From NCBI RefSeq assembly GCF_020700235.1, contig NZ_CP085307.1, positions 372,001 through 436,000 of the forward strand: a stretch of 64,000 nucleotides of DNA, written 5' to 3'. The stretch is from Haladaptatus pallidirubidus (GTDB taxonomy: Archaea; Halobacteriota; Halobacteria; Halobacteriales; Haladaptataceae). Of this stretch, positions 16,882 to 26,330 are shown one piece after another; the stretch's first letter is position 1; each line of letters opens with the position of its first letter. The translations under genes and the position numbers were made by a program. The notes beneath the pieces were generated by a model. It was not told the origin of the DNA. It did no database searches and saw nothing but the letters and a program-made list of their open reading frames with translations.

Positions 16882-18962
16882 GATTCGACCTCGTGTGTCA
16901 TGATGATATTCATATTCTCTTCAACTGCCGCGGTCCATTCCGGCCCAACAACGACGGTGGTGTGTGCTGCCTCTACGACCGCCGGTCCGGAAACGGCGGT
17001 TCCTGGATCGAGGGTGTCCCACTGGTGAACTGTCGCATTGGTCGTGCCAGTTTCGCTGATGTAGATGTCACGTTCATTTATTGTCTCATTTACAATATCT
17101 GACGACTGGTGGGAGAATGATGTCCCAGCCTCGGGTTCTCGGAGATCCACTCGATAGGTCATCACCTCGATTGGATGGTCGAGACTGTCTCGATCGAACC
17201 GATCACGATAGGTCGCCTCAAATTGCTCGCGTGCAAGAGAGGGGGTCACAACATCGAGTTTTACATCAGGGAGTTCGACTTTGAGTTCTTGCCCTTGATC
17301 GACATGCCGCATATCGAGACTGAGGCGTGAAATGAGGTTTCCCTCGTCACAGCCAGCCCGAATGAGGACTTCTCGTGCTTCCTCGTAGAGCGCGGTGAAC
17401 TCCGCTTCAAATTCATCCGAGTCCAAGCTATCGAGGGTTCCCCGACTCGTCGAGGCAGTCTCATAGGATCGAGGGGCCTTCATTAACCCGATTGAAGAGG
17501 CCACACCGGCTCCGTGTGGACAGATGATTTCACTAATGCCAATCTTCTCCGCAACACGGTAGGCGTGTGCGGGACCAGCACCACCGGTTGCGACGATCGT
17601 CTGGGTACGAGGGTCAGCTCCCTTGCTGGAGGCGTGCTGGCGGAATGCAGTCGCCATGTTTTCACAGACGATTTCGAAAACGCTCCACGCCGCCTCAGTT
17701 ATAGAGAGCTCAAGCGGATCGGCGAGTTCTTCCTCGAAAATGGCTTCAGTCTGTTTGACAGCAAGATCCATCCGTCCGCTGAAGAAGTTCTTCGGGTCAA
17801 GATACCCCAAAAGAAGCAGCGCGTCCGTGACTGTTGGTCGTTCTCCATCGTGATCATAACAGATGGGACCGGGGTCTGCGCCTGCACTTTGGGGACCCAC
17901 CTCCATCAGCCCCACGTCATTGATGGTCGCTATACTCCCGCCGCCCGCACCGATTTCGGTGAGTTCGATCATCGGTGACACCAGATCGTAGCCGCTCCCT
18001 TCCTTGAAACGGTGTTCTCGGGCGACATCTGTTCGATATATCATCGGTACCGTTCCGTCTTCGATAACCGCTCCTTTGGCGGTTGTCCCGCCCATGTCAA
18101 AAGTAAATAGCTGTTGACGATCATGCTGGCGGCCAAACAACCGACTTGCAAGCACCCCCGCAGCAGGACCGGATCCAACCAATCGAATCGGTTCGGTCTT
18201 GGCCGTTTCGACGTCGAGAATACCCCCATTTGAGGTCATCATGTAGAGTTCGCCCGTGAATCCATCTGCGTTGAGTTCATCCTGGAGATATCCTAGATAC
18301 TCGTTCATTATCGGAACAGTGTACGCATTAATGACCGTTGTTGAGGTTCGCTCATACTCACGAATGATTCCTGCGACCTCAGAGGATAGTGAGACGCTCA
18401 CCGATGGATAGTTGGTCTGAATATGCTCCCGGACGGCCTGCTCGTGTTCAGCGTTGGCATACGAGTGGAGGAATGCGACAGCGAGAGCGTCCACGCCGTG
18501 ATCCTCGACGAGGGCGTCAACCGCTCGTTCTAGCTCACCGACATCCAGCGGTTCAACGATTTCCCCCTCGCTATCGAGTCGTTCACTCACCTCGAGACGA
18601 CGGTCTCGGGGGACTAACGGTGTAGGATAGCTAATTTGCCAGTCGTCGATATCATATCGCCATCCTCGTCTGATTTCAAGCACGTCGCGAGTTCCGTCTG
18701 TTGTGAGTAATCCAGTCTTTGCACCCGTTCGTTCGATAATCGTATTTGAAACAAGTGTTGTGCCATGAATGATCGTTTCCAAGTCGGAAATATCGATCCC
18801 ATTCTCTGAGACGATTCGTCGTGCGCCTCGCAGGGCTCCAATCGCGGGATTCTCCGGTGTCGATAGTTCCTTGTCAAGTACTACAGTCCCAGTCGACTCG
18901 TTGACCAGGGTGAAATCGGTGAACGTTCCACCGATATCGATGCCCATGCTGTACATGCACAT
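16878..18962 (-). CDS. Hydantoinase A/oxoprolinase-type ATPase subunit (cluster 2)
   Basis: A 694-aa HyuA-family protein partnering the HyuB gene that follows with a 4-nt overlap. The actin-like fold motifs are intact: GIDIGGTFTDFTLV near the N terminus, HGTTLVSNTIIER, FTFDMGGTTAKGAV near residue 285, and ATGGAGPAHAYRVAEK. The first ATG downstream of the TATA element (TATATATT, 18983-18990) is at 18962, 25 nt away, which supports a leaderless transcript starting there. ATGs at 18956 and 18947 are alternatives and the latter begins exactly at MGIDIGG. Compared with the cluster-1 HyuA the two differ in sequence throughout, so they are not a recent duplication. The enzyme should couple ATP hydrolysis to ring opening or carboxylation. 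Confidence 0.88.
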   Translation of the reverse strand: MCMYSMGIDIGGTFTDFTLVNESTGTVVLDKELSTPENPAIGALRGARRIVSENGIDISDLETIIHGTTLVSNTIIERTGAKTGLLTTDGTRDVLEIRRGWRYDIDDWQISYPTPLVPRDRRLEVSERLDSEGEIVEPLDVGELERAVDALVEDHGVDALAVAFLHSYANAEHEQAVREHIQTNYPSVSVSLSSEVAGIIREYERTSTTVINAYTVPIMNEYLGYLQDELNADGFTGELYMMTSNGGILDVETAKTEPIRLVGSGPAAGVLASRLFGRQHDRQQLFTFDMGGTTAKGAVIEDGTVPMIYRTDVAREHRFKEGSGYDLVSPMIELTEIGAGGGSIATINDVGLMEVGPQSAGADPGPICYDHDGERPTVTDALLLLGYLDPKNFFSGRMDLAVKQTEAIFEEELADPLELSITEAAWSVFEIVCENMATAFRQHASSKGADPRTQTIVATGGAGPAHAYRVAEKIGISEIICPHGAGVASSIGLMKAPRSYETASTSRGTLDSLDSDEFEAEFTALYEEAREVLIRAGCDEGNLISRLSLDMRHVDQGQELKVELPDVKLDVVTPSLAREQFEATYRDRFDRDSLDHPIEVMTYRVDLREPEAGTSFSHQSSDIVNETINERDIYISETGTTNATVHQWDTLDPGTAVSGPAVVEAAHTTVVVGPEWTAAVEENMNIIMTHEVES

Positions 18963-18982
18963 GCATAATCCATGAATGAGAA

Positions 18983-18990
18983 TATATATT
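18983..18990 (-). promoter_or_regulatory. TATA box of hyuA cluster 2
   Basis: An alternating AT stretch (TATATATT on either strand) lies 21-28 nt before the ATG at 18962, consistent with a basal promoter for the hyuAB pair. Confidence 0.5.
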
Positions 18991-19155
18991 TTTAGTTGGA
19001 TGCAGTCGGTTAGCCTCAATCCTCAACGCGTGAAGCGCACAGGCGGAGGCGAAGTTCACGGAAACAGAGAGAATATTCATCCGACTGTCCACGATCCGTT
19101 AGCTTGGCGCAAAGTGACCAGGAAAATAATTATGCTTTGTGAATAGATAGTATGT

Positions 19156-20721
19156 ATGAGTATCTTGCCAACGGTTCCCGAGACACTCGAACGGACGGCA
19201 CAAAAGTACCCCGACCGCGAGGCAATTGTTTACCCGTATAAAGATATCCGGTGGGAGTACACTGAATTCAATGACAAAGTGACTCGGTTTGCAAACGCAA
19301 TCTCGAACCTCGGCATTGATGTTGATGAGTGCATGTCGCTGTTTCTAAAGAATTCTGCAGAATTCGCCGTCGCGGCGTACGGCACTGCTCGTGCTGGCGC
19401 AGTCATGAATCCGGTAAATTACCGACTGGCACCGGCAGACGTCGTCTATATTCTCGGCGACTGTGATTCGAAACTCCTCTTGTTCGAAGAAGATACACGT
19501 GAAACGATCGAGCACTGCTTGGATGACTTAGAGATGGTTGAGCATTTCATCTTCATCGACGATGACGTTACCAACACACCGGAGTACGCCGTCGGCTTCC
19601 ATTCGTTACTCGCCGAGTCGAGTTCTGAGACCCCGACCGTCGAACTGAACTCGGAGGATCAGTATATTGTCGCTTACACGAGCGGAACGACTGGTCGACC
19701 GAAAGGCGTCGTTCATACACACGAGGACGCAACCTACCATAACATGCTGTATAACGGTCGCAAAGGTATTGATTTTCGGGAGATCGGTATATCAGTCATG
19801 CCGATGTATCACGTCGCAGAGCTCAACTGTGGCTTGTTCGCGCGTGCAAACCTGGGTGCCAAGTCGGTCATCCTGCACGAGTTTGACGCCCGACGGGTTT
19901 TAGAGATGGTCGACCAGGAACAGGCAACGTATCTCTTCGTCGCCTCGCGAACATGGTCGGAGTTACTCCAGACCGCGGAGCAAATCGATTTCGATGGGAG
20001 TTCACTTGCGTTAGGAGTCTATGGAGCAGCACCGATGCCACCCTCGTTGTTAGAGCAATGCATGGACGTATTTACCGACTCGTTCGCGACTGCATACGGG
20101 ATGACTGAGATGGGGCCCAATGCAACGTTCCTACTCCCCTTCGAGGTTAAAGAGAATCTGGGAAGCGTTGGTCGTGCAGCACCGAATCACAAGGTTCGAA
20201 TTGTTCAACCAACTGAAAGCGAGTCGCCTGAAAATATGGTCTCGCCGGACGATACGCTAGAGGTGGGGGCTATCGGCGAAATCGTCCTTCAAGGTCCGCC
20301 TATGATGAACCGCTATTGGAAGCTACCAAAGGAGACCGAATCGGCGATACGAGATGGCTGGTTCTTTACCGGTGACGCCGGCTATCTCGACGAGAGTGGC
20401 TATCTCTACCTCATCGATCGCATAGACGATATGATAATCAGTGGCGGTGAAAACATCTATCCGACCGAGGTCGAAAACGTCCTCTACCAGCACGAATCTA
20501 TTGCGGAAGTGGCTGTCGTTGGTGAAGAGAATAATGAGTGGGGCGAGACCATCGTGGCCTATGTTGTTCTCAGTGATGAGACGACTGAAGAGTCACTTGA
20601 TGCCTTCTGTAAGCAGAGTCCGGAATTGGCGGACTTCAAACGTCCACGGGCGTACTATTTCCGAGATGAGCTTCCCAAAAATCCCAGCGGTAAGATTCAG
20701 AAATTTAAACTTCGAGACTAA
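19156..20721 (+). CDS. AMP-forming acyl-CoA synthetase (ligase 1)
   Basis: A 521-aa adenylate-forming ligase that activates a carboxylic acid to acyl-AMP and then acyl-CoA. Core motifs are in order: P-loop YTSGTTGRPKGV (about 171-182), substrate and adenine site YGAAPMP and AYGMTEMG (about 314-321), GWFFTGDAGYLD, hinge DRIDDMIISGGENIYPTEVE, and the C-terminal lysine in NPSGKIQK. Length is standard and there is no fusion. It is divergent from hyuA cluster 2 and convergent with the MFS gene. A TATA-like TAATTATG lies about 25 nt before the start. Preference for medium-chain, branched or aromatic acids cannot be decided by eye. Confidence 0.88.
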   Translation: MSILPTVPETLERTAQKYPDREAIVYPYKDIRWEYTEFNDKVTRFANAISNLGIDVDECMSLFLKNSAEFAVAAYGTARAGAVMNPVNYRLAPADVVYILGDCDSKLLLFEEDTRETIEHCLDDLEMVEHFIFIDDDVTNTPEYAVGFHSLLAESSSETPTVELNSEDQYIVAYTSGTTGRPKGVVHTHEDATYHNMLYNGRKGIDFREIGISVMPMYHVAELNCGLFARANLGAKSVILHEFDARRVLEMVDQEQATYLFVASRTWSELLQTAEQIDFDGSSLALGVYGAAPMPPSLLEQCMDVFTDSFATAYGMTEMGPNATFLLPFEVKENLGSVGRAAPNHKVRIVQPTESESPENMVSPDDTLEVGAIGEIVLQGPPMMNRYWKLPKETESAIRDGWFFTGDAGYLDESGYLYLIDRIDDMIISGGENIYPTEVENVLYQHESIAEVAVVGEENNEWGETIVAYVVLSDETTEESLDAFCKQSPELADFKRPRAYYFRDELPKNPSGKIQKFKLRD

Positions 20722-20872
20722 TAATCGACGACTCCGTGACAAAATACTCGAACAGCGACTATTTGACACAGTGTCATATTTTCTTGATGCCACTAGATGA
20801 ATAGTTTAAGGCGATGGAAATAGTCGGGTTGGAATAGCTCGATAAATTGGGTCGAACGCATCTTTAAACCCG

Positions 20873-22117
20873 TTATTGACTAGGTGCGATGTCTCCTCCG
20901 AGGGCGACCATTCCTGCTCCGAGGACACCAATTAGTCCGGCAGCTACAAATGCCGGTACATAACTCGCAAAGGCATCATAGATCAGTCCGGCGAGTGGTG
21001 GTGCCAGAAGACCAGAAATGGCGAATGAAACGGAGATGAGACCGAAGATGACGTTTATATTCTTAGCCCCGAAAAGATCTGCAGTAAGCGGCGACAGGAG
21101 TGCTCCGTTTCCACCATATGCAGCACCGTATATGATTGCAAAAATGAATACTGCTGCTGCGGAATTGATCATTGCCAACATAAATGTCGAAAGTCCCATG
21201 ACTCCCGAACAGACAACAAACACCCGTGTTCGGCCAAGTTTATCCGAAACAAGTCCGATTCCAAGTCGGGCCAAACTTGTTGCGCCGCCAATGAGCCCGA
21301 GTGCCCATACTCCGACACTGCGACCCATGCCAGTGTCTGCAGTGTAGATTACAAGGTTGGCGAACACGATATAGAGTGTCGCGTAGATGCACACCCACCC
21401 AAAAAAGACTAACAGAAACGACGGCGTGCGAGCGACTGCAACAGTTTCACTGAGTTGTGTTCGCCACGACGTCTTTTGGGATTCAAACTCAGGAGCATTC
21501 GAGAATTCTCGAGAGATATTAACGTCGAGCCGACGGGGGCTGTCCGCAATGACTAAAAATGCGATAGCAAGCAATGCCAGCGCAGCCAGAAGAAAGAGCG
21601 CGTAGGTCGATCTCCACCCGACAGCGACGATGAGAGCCGATGCTGCAGGAGTGGCAAATAACATCCCAACACCCGTTCCCGAACTCGCGATGCCACCTGC
21701 AAATCCGCGACGACGCTTGAACCATCGAGGAACGGTTGCAAAGGAGACTACATATACGACGCTCAAGCCAAGAGACGCGATAATACTGTAGAATAGAATG
21801 ATCTGTGTAAAGGATGTGCTCATAGTAACGCCACCAAATCCGATACCAAGTAATCCCATTGCTCCTAGGAGTGACGGTCGGGTACCATATCGGTCAATGA
21901 ATCCACCGATTACGGCCGCCCCAACGTACATCACAAACGTCTGAATACCAAAGACGAGAGAGGTTTCTCCTCGTGATCGACCGAATTCGACGAGCATATG
22001 GTCGAAAAAGACACCAAATGAGTACGATATTCCGAAGACAACTAACGAACCGAGAAAACATGCACCAACGACGAACCACCCGTAATAGACACCAGAATTT
22101 GATATTCGCGATTGCAT
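20873..22117 (-). CDS. MFS transporter, oxalate/formate antiporter or monocarboxylate type
   Basis: A 414-aa integral membrane protein with about 12 hydrophobic segments. The first contains YYGWFVVGACFLGSLVVFGISYSFG, whose YxGWxxV start marks the OFA/monocarboxylate branch of the major facilitator superfamily. The loop motif FIDRYGTRPSLLGA between TM2 and TM3 and GLVSDKLGRTRVFV between TM8 and TM9 are the two MFS A-motifs. A central cytoplasmic loop rich in charged residues follows TM6 (SPRRLDVNISREFS). It is the only carrier of this class in the island and lies between two acyl-CoA ligase genes. Import of the carboxylic acid those ligases activate is the simplest role. Substrate is otherwise unknown. 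Confidence 0.82.
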   Translation of the reverse strand: MQSRISNSGVYYGWFVVGACFLGSLVVFGISYSFGVFFDHMLVEFGRSRGETSLVFGIQTFVMYVGAAVIGGFIDRYGTRPSLLGAMGLLGIGFGGVTMSTSFTQIILFYSIIASLGLSVVYVVSFATVPRWFKRRRGFAGGIASSGTGVGMLFATPAASALIVAVGWRSTYALFLLAALALLAIAFLVIADSPRRLDVNISREFSNAPEFESQKTSWRTQLSETVAVARTPSFLLVFFGWVCIYATLYIVFANLVIYTADTGMGRSVGVWALGLIGGATSLARLGIGLVSDKLGRTRVFVVCSGVMGLSTFMLAMINSAAAVFIFAIIYGAAYGGNGALLSPLTADLFGAKNINVIFGLISVSFAISGLLAPPLAGLIYDAFASYVPAFVAAGLIGVLGAGMVALGGDIAPSQ

Positions 22118-22217
22118 AGTGTTGAGTTATTTTATTTTGTGAAAATACTATCGCTCATAATGCGGTAAATGAGGCTCAGCAACACCCCTGAATCGGACAC
22201 TGAGAATCAAAGAACGC

Positions 22218-23861
22218 TCAATCATTATCTCCGGTTTCGTCATCCTTGCCCGGCGTTTGTGGGAGATCAGTATTCTCATATTCGTCACGAAGTTGTTTCT
22301 TGTCAAATTTCCCAGTCGCGGTCTTGGGAACCCCCTCGATAAAAATGACCTTATCCGGAAGCCACCACTTCGGATACGCCTTCTCGAGAAACTCTAATAC
22401 AGCGTCTTCTTGAAGCGTCGATTGTTGTTTTCGCTCGACGCAGGCAACTGGACGTTCACGCCAGCGATCGTGTGGAACGGCGATGACTGCAGCCTCGAGA
22501 ATCTCATCATGTTCCATAAGTTTGTTTTCTAGTTCGATACTCGAAATCCATTCACCACCGCTTTTGATAATATCTTTCGAGCGATCGACGAGCTCTAGAT
22601 AACCATCTTCGTCGACGGTCGCAATATCGCCGGTCTGCAGCCAATCACCGTCGAAACTCGCTTCGTTTGCCTGTGGTCGATTATAGTACCCCCCGATCAC
22701 TGTCGGCCCACGAACGTACAGTTCGCCGACTGATTCCCCATCCCACGGTAACTCATTCCCGCCTTCATCGACGATTTTCATCTCCATTCCCGGGGAGAGG
22801 AGCCCCTGCTTAGTTCGTTTCTCGAATCGTTCATCACGATCCCAATCCTGCATGTGGCTCTTCGAGCGTGAAACACTGCCGATGCTCATCGTTTCGGTCA
22901 TTCCCCAAGCGTGTTCGATAACGACATCGTATTCCTCCTTGAAACGGCGCATCACGCCCCGAGGTGCGGCACTTCCACCGACAACAATACGTTCTAAGCT
23001 ACTGATATCGGCGTTGTTATTGTCAAGATAGTCGAGCAGATTTATCCAGACCGTTGGCACGCCAGCCGTGAGTGTAACACCCTCCTCTTCGATGAGACGG
23101 GCGAGTGTCTCCGCACTTGGCGACGGACCAGGGTATACCTGTTTAGCTCCGGCCATCGTTGTGGAAAACGGGAGTTCCCAAGAATTAACGTGATACATCG
23201 GTACGACATGCATAACGACGTCGCTTTCACCAATGCCAATAGCAGATGGTGTTGCCACCATCATCGCGTGACTGTAGATCATTTTCTGGTTGTACTCGAC
23301 ACCCTTTGGTTTCCCCGTCGTGCCGGAGGTATAACACATCCCTGCTGGCTGGTCCTCCGATAGTGTCGGCCACTCAAATGAGTCCGCGTTGGCGACGAGT
23401 TCATCATAGACTGAAACGCACTCGATGTCGGTTTCTGGCAGCTCATCATCCATGACGATTACTTCGCGAACACCAGCCAACCGATCCCAGAGCCGTTCGA
23501 CCGTTTCGAATGGCTCACCGGGATCGACGAGGAGTATATCATCGCCGGCGTCGTTAACAATGAACTCGACATGGTTATCGGGAAGGACAGGATTGATCGT
23601 ATGAAGCTGTGCACCCATCAGTGGAATTGCAAAGTACGCTTCGTAGTGACGATGTGTGTTCCAACCCAGCGTTCCGACCCGATCACCCAGCTCTACACCG
23701 AGTGCTGACAGTGCACCAGCGAGTGTCTCTGTTCGCTCACCGAATTCACGATAATCGTATCGCGTGGTACCATCGGAATCCCGTGAGACGATTTCCTTTT
23801 CGGGGAATAGGTTTGTTGCACGCCAGTAAAACGGACGTAGCGTCAAATCCGTAGCTGTCAT
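22218..23861 (-). CDS. Long/medium-chain fatty-acid-CoA ligase (ligase 2)
   Basis: A 547-aa AMP-forming ligase. It has the P-loop CYTSGTTGKPKGVEYNQ (about 178-194), the histidine-rich VVPMYHVNSWELPF typical of FadD-like and alkK-type enzymes, AWGMTETMS, DWLQTGDIATVD, the hinge DRSKDIIKSGGEWISSIELE, and the catalytic lysine in TATGKFDKKQL. The WISSIELE variant of the A8 region is characteristic of the medium/long-chain acyl-CoA ligase branch, unlike the NIYPTEVE form in ligase 1, so the two probably have different substrates. A short acidic tail follows the catalytic domain, as in many halophilic proteins. It lies about 100 nt upstream of the MFS carrier on the same strand and may be co-transcribed with it. 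Confidence 0.9.
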   Translation of the reverse strand: MTATDLTLRPFYWRATNLFPEKEIVSRDSDGTTRYDYREFGERTETLAGALSALGVELGDRVGTLGWNTHRHYEAYFAIPLMGAQLHTINPVLPDNHVEFIVNDAGDDILLVDPGEPFETVERLWDRLAGVREVIVMDDELPETDIECVSVYDELVANADSFEWPTLSEDQPAGMCYTSGTTGKPKGVEYNQKMIYSHAMMVATPSAIGIGESDVVMHVVPMYHVNSWELPFSTTMAGAKQVYPGPSPSAETLARLIEEEGVTLTAGVPTVWINLLDYLDNNNADISSLERIVVGGSAAPRGVMRRFKEEYDVVIEHAWGMTETMSIGSVSRSKSHMQDWDRDERFEKRTKQGLLSPGMEMKIVDEGGNELPWDGESVGELYVRGPTVIGGYYNRPQANEASFDGDWLQTGDIATVDEDGYLELVDRSKDIIKSGGEWISSIELENKLMEHDEILEAAVIAVPHDRWRERPVACVERKQQSTLQEDAVLEFLEKAYPKWWLPDKVIFIEGVPKTATGKFDKKQLRDEYENTDLPQTPGKDDETGDND

Positions 23862-23984
23862 TTCTTACCATGAAAAACGATGATCATCCCCAATAGTTCT
23901 ACCGACCGCGGTATTTTCACTCAACCATAACCCGCGGTGGGTTTTTGCCGGTGGTTTCATTCCGTTGACCCTCCAACTAAGCGC

Positions 23985-24683
23985 ATGACCAACGACGTAA
24001 GCGAGTGTGAGGCAGTGTTCTGGGATATCGGCGGTGTACTCCTGGATGTTAAATCGGCTCGCAAATCACATTGGCAATTCGTCGAAGCGCTCGCAGATGA
24101 GTACGACCTACTGCTGCCGGTTGAAGACGCAATCGAGACATGGCGTGCGGTGGTCGGACAACACTTCCGTGAACGAAATGGGACGGAGTTTCGTTCATCG
24201 CGAGCCGCCTACGAGAAAGCCGTTGACGAGGTGACTGCGGAATCAATTCCGACAGATTCGTGGGTACCACTGTTCGAGCGTATTCAACGAGAAACGCTCC
24301 AGCCGAATGTAGGTGCTGTTGAGACAGTCAAATATCTCGACGAGATCGACCTCCACGTTGGCGTGGTAAGCGATATCGATGACAAAGAGGCGAAGCTCAT
24401 ATTGGACAGTTTTGGAGTTATGCAGTCGTTTGATTCGGTTACGACCTCTGAATCAGTTGGATGGACGAAACCCAACCCGAGAATGTTCGAAGCGGCGCTG
24501 CGAAAAGCTAGTGTCAGACCGTCGAATGCTGTAATGATCGGCGACCGGTATGAGCACGATATGGTCGGGGCGACTGAGGTCGGAATGTGCACTGTTGCGT
24601 ACGGTGCTGACGATGGCGCTGCCGTTGACTACCACGTCGAAGATCTGCAGACTGTCATCGACCTCGTGGAGGAGAAATACTAG
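23985..24683 (+). CDS. HAD superfamily hydrolase
   Basis: A 232-aa haloacid dehalogenase-like hydrolase, probably a small-molecule phosphatase. The nucleophile motif is FWDIGGVLLD near residue 11, where the second acidic residue of DxD is replaced by Gly, a common variant in this branch. Motif II serine is within GVVSDIDD, the motif III lysine in VGWTKPNPRMFE, and motif IV acidic residues in MIGDRYEHDMVGA. The four-helix cap lies between residues 20 and 100. The ATG at 23985 was chosen because similarity starts there; a longer frame begins at 23937. It is divergent from ligase 2 and precedes ligase 3 by about 100 nt. A possible job is removing phosphate from a kinase product in this island, which is speculative. 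Confidence 0.82.
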   Translation: MTNDVSECEAVFWDIGGVLLDVKSARKSHWQFVEALADEYDLLLPVEDAIETWRAVVGQHFRERNGTEFRSSRAAYEKAVDEVTAESIPTDSWVPLFERIQRETLQPNVGAVETVKYLDEIDLHVGVVSDIDDKEAKLILDSFGVMQSFDSVTTSESVGWTKPNPRMFEAALRKASVRPSNAVMIGDRYEHDMVGATEVGMCTVAYGADDGAAVDYHVEDLQTVIDLVEEKY

Positions 24684-24785
24684 CAATATCGTTTAATTCG
24701 AATTATATATTGGTGCAAATGCGTTTAGACAAGTGTTGGCAAAGGGCAACCTACATGTGATAGATGTACGTATACCGGGGCACGG

Positions 24786-26330
24786 ATGCGAATTGAAGAA
24801 CTCCTCGAATCCAGAGCCGAGAAAACCCCTGAAAAGCCGTTTCTGACGTTCCTCGATGAACGCTATAGCTATCTGGAGACCGCTAATGCATCCATGCGAT
24901 ACGCGAACGTCCTATCCTCACTGGGCGTCGGAACCGGGGATGTTGTCGGCCTGTTCCTCCCGAATCGTCCCGAGTTTATGTTTCTCATGTTCGCAAACGC
25001 ATACCTTGACAGCGTCACTGCACCATCCAATCCCGCGTATACCCCGAATGAACTGCGCCACTCACTCGAACTCTCGCGGCCGAACGTGCTCGTCACGACG
25101 CCCGCACTTTTGGACGTGGCCGAAACAGCCGCTGAAAGCACGACTGTCGAGCGGATTGTGACGACAGATCCCGTAGCTGACTACGAGTCGTTGTCTGCGC
25201 TCGCCGCCGACCACCCGGCTGCGGTCGATTCCCATGACGGTGATGAGACCGCGATTGGGCTCCACATGTACACATCAGGGACTACGGGTTCACCGAAGGC
25301 AGTCGAATGCCAACATGAAAACTGGACGCGAAGCGCCCTCGACTTCCAAAAGCGCATGGGAATGACCATCGAAGACACGCTGTTCACTGCTCTACCGTTG
25401 TTCCACGCCAACGCACAGATCTACTCGACACTCGGTGCGGCGGCGGCGGGGGCTGAAGTGGTTATTTACGAGCGGTTTTCCTCTTCCCAGTGGTGGGATT
25501 GGTGCCGGGAGCACGGCGTGACGGAGTTCAACGCGATGGGGAGCATGCTCAAAATGCTCGATAACGTCGATGAATCATCCGATGACGCCGACAATCCAGT
25601 CGAACTCGTCTTCTCTGCGGGCACGCCACCAGAACTCATCGAACCGTTTGAAGAGCGATTCGGTGTACGAGTCGTCGAAGGATATTCCCTTACCGAGAAC
25701 CCTATGTTAGTACTCAACCCGACGGACACCGAGAAGCGCCGCATCGGCAGCATCGGCCTCCCACCAGCGGAAAAACGAATCCGAATCGTCGATGAAGACG
25801 GCACCGACGTCCCAGCCGGAGAGAAGGGCGAAATCATCCAACAATGTCCAGCACTCATGGCTGGCTACCATCGTCAATCCGACAAGACAGCCGAGGTAGT
25901 ACGTGACGGGTGGTTCTACACGGGTGACTATGGGAAGCTCGACGAGGACGGCTTCGTTTACTTCCTCGACCGAAAGAAAGATATCGTTCGTCGGGCCGGC
26001 GAAAATATCGCTACGTACGAAGTTGAGGGGGTCATCAAAGCGCTCGATGCGATTGACGAGGTGGCCGTCATCCCGAGTTCCGACGAGTTCTACTCCGAGG
26101 TCGTCAAGGCACTCGTCCAAATCAAGGACGGTCACGAGCTGGCTGAAGCGGACATTGTCGGGCAGTGTCGTGCCGAGTTGGCACCGTTCAAAATCCCTCG
26201 ATACATTGAGTTCGTCGACGACTTTCCGTACACGCCAACTGGCAAAATCCAGAAGCAAGAACTCCGGGCACGCGAGCGCGAGGAAGAACCAAGTCACTGG
26301 GATCGCGAGTCTCAGGAGGTGGAACAATGA
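24786..26330 (+). CDS. AMP-forming acyl-CoA synthetase (ligase 3), crotonobetaine/carnitine ligase-like
   Basis: A 514-aa adenylate-forming ligase. Motifs: P-loop MYTSGTTGSPKAVE (about 161-174), LPLFHANAQIYS, GYSLTENPML, GWFYTGDYGKLDEDG, hinge DRKKDIVRRAGENIATYEVE, and the C-terminal catalytic lysine in YTPTGKIQKQELR. The RRAGENIA form of the hinge and the LFHANAQ motif resemble CaiC-type and related ligases. The next gene, an SDR, begins inside this stop codon region (ATGA overlap of 4 nt). Ligase, SDR, acyl-CoA dehydrogenase and LLM enzyme run in the same direction with short gaps. That makes a likely operon for activation and oxidation of one acid, with this enzyme performing the CoA activation. 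Confidence 0.88.
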   Translation: MRIEELLESRAEKTPEKPFLTFLDERYSYLETANASMRYANVLSSLGVGTGDVVGLFLPNRPEFMFLMFANAYLDSVTAPSNPAYTPNELRHSLELSRPNVLVTTPALLDVAETAAESTTVERIVTTDPVADYESLSALAADHPAAVDSHDGDETAIGLHMYTSGTTGSPKAVECQHENWTRSALDFQKRMGMTIEDTLFTALPLFHANAQIYSTLGAAAAGAEVVIYERFSSSQWWDWCREHGVTEFNAMGSMLKMLDNVDESSDDADNPVELVFSAGTPPELIEPFEERFGVRVVEGYSLTENPMLVLNPTDTEKRRIGSIGLPPAEKRIRIVDEDGTDVPAGEKGEIIQQCPALMAGYHRQSDKTAEVVRDGWFYTGDYGKLDEDGFVYFLDRKKDIVRRAGENIATYEVEGVIKALDAIDEVAVIPSSDEFYSEVVKALVQIKDGHELAEADIVGQCRAELAPFKIPRYIEFVDDFPYTPTGKIQKQELRAREREEEPSHWDRESQEVEQ

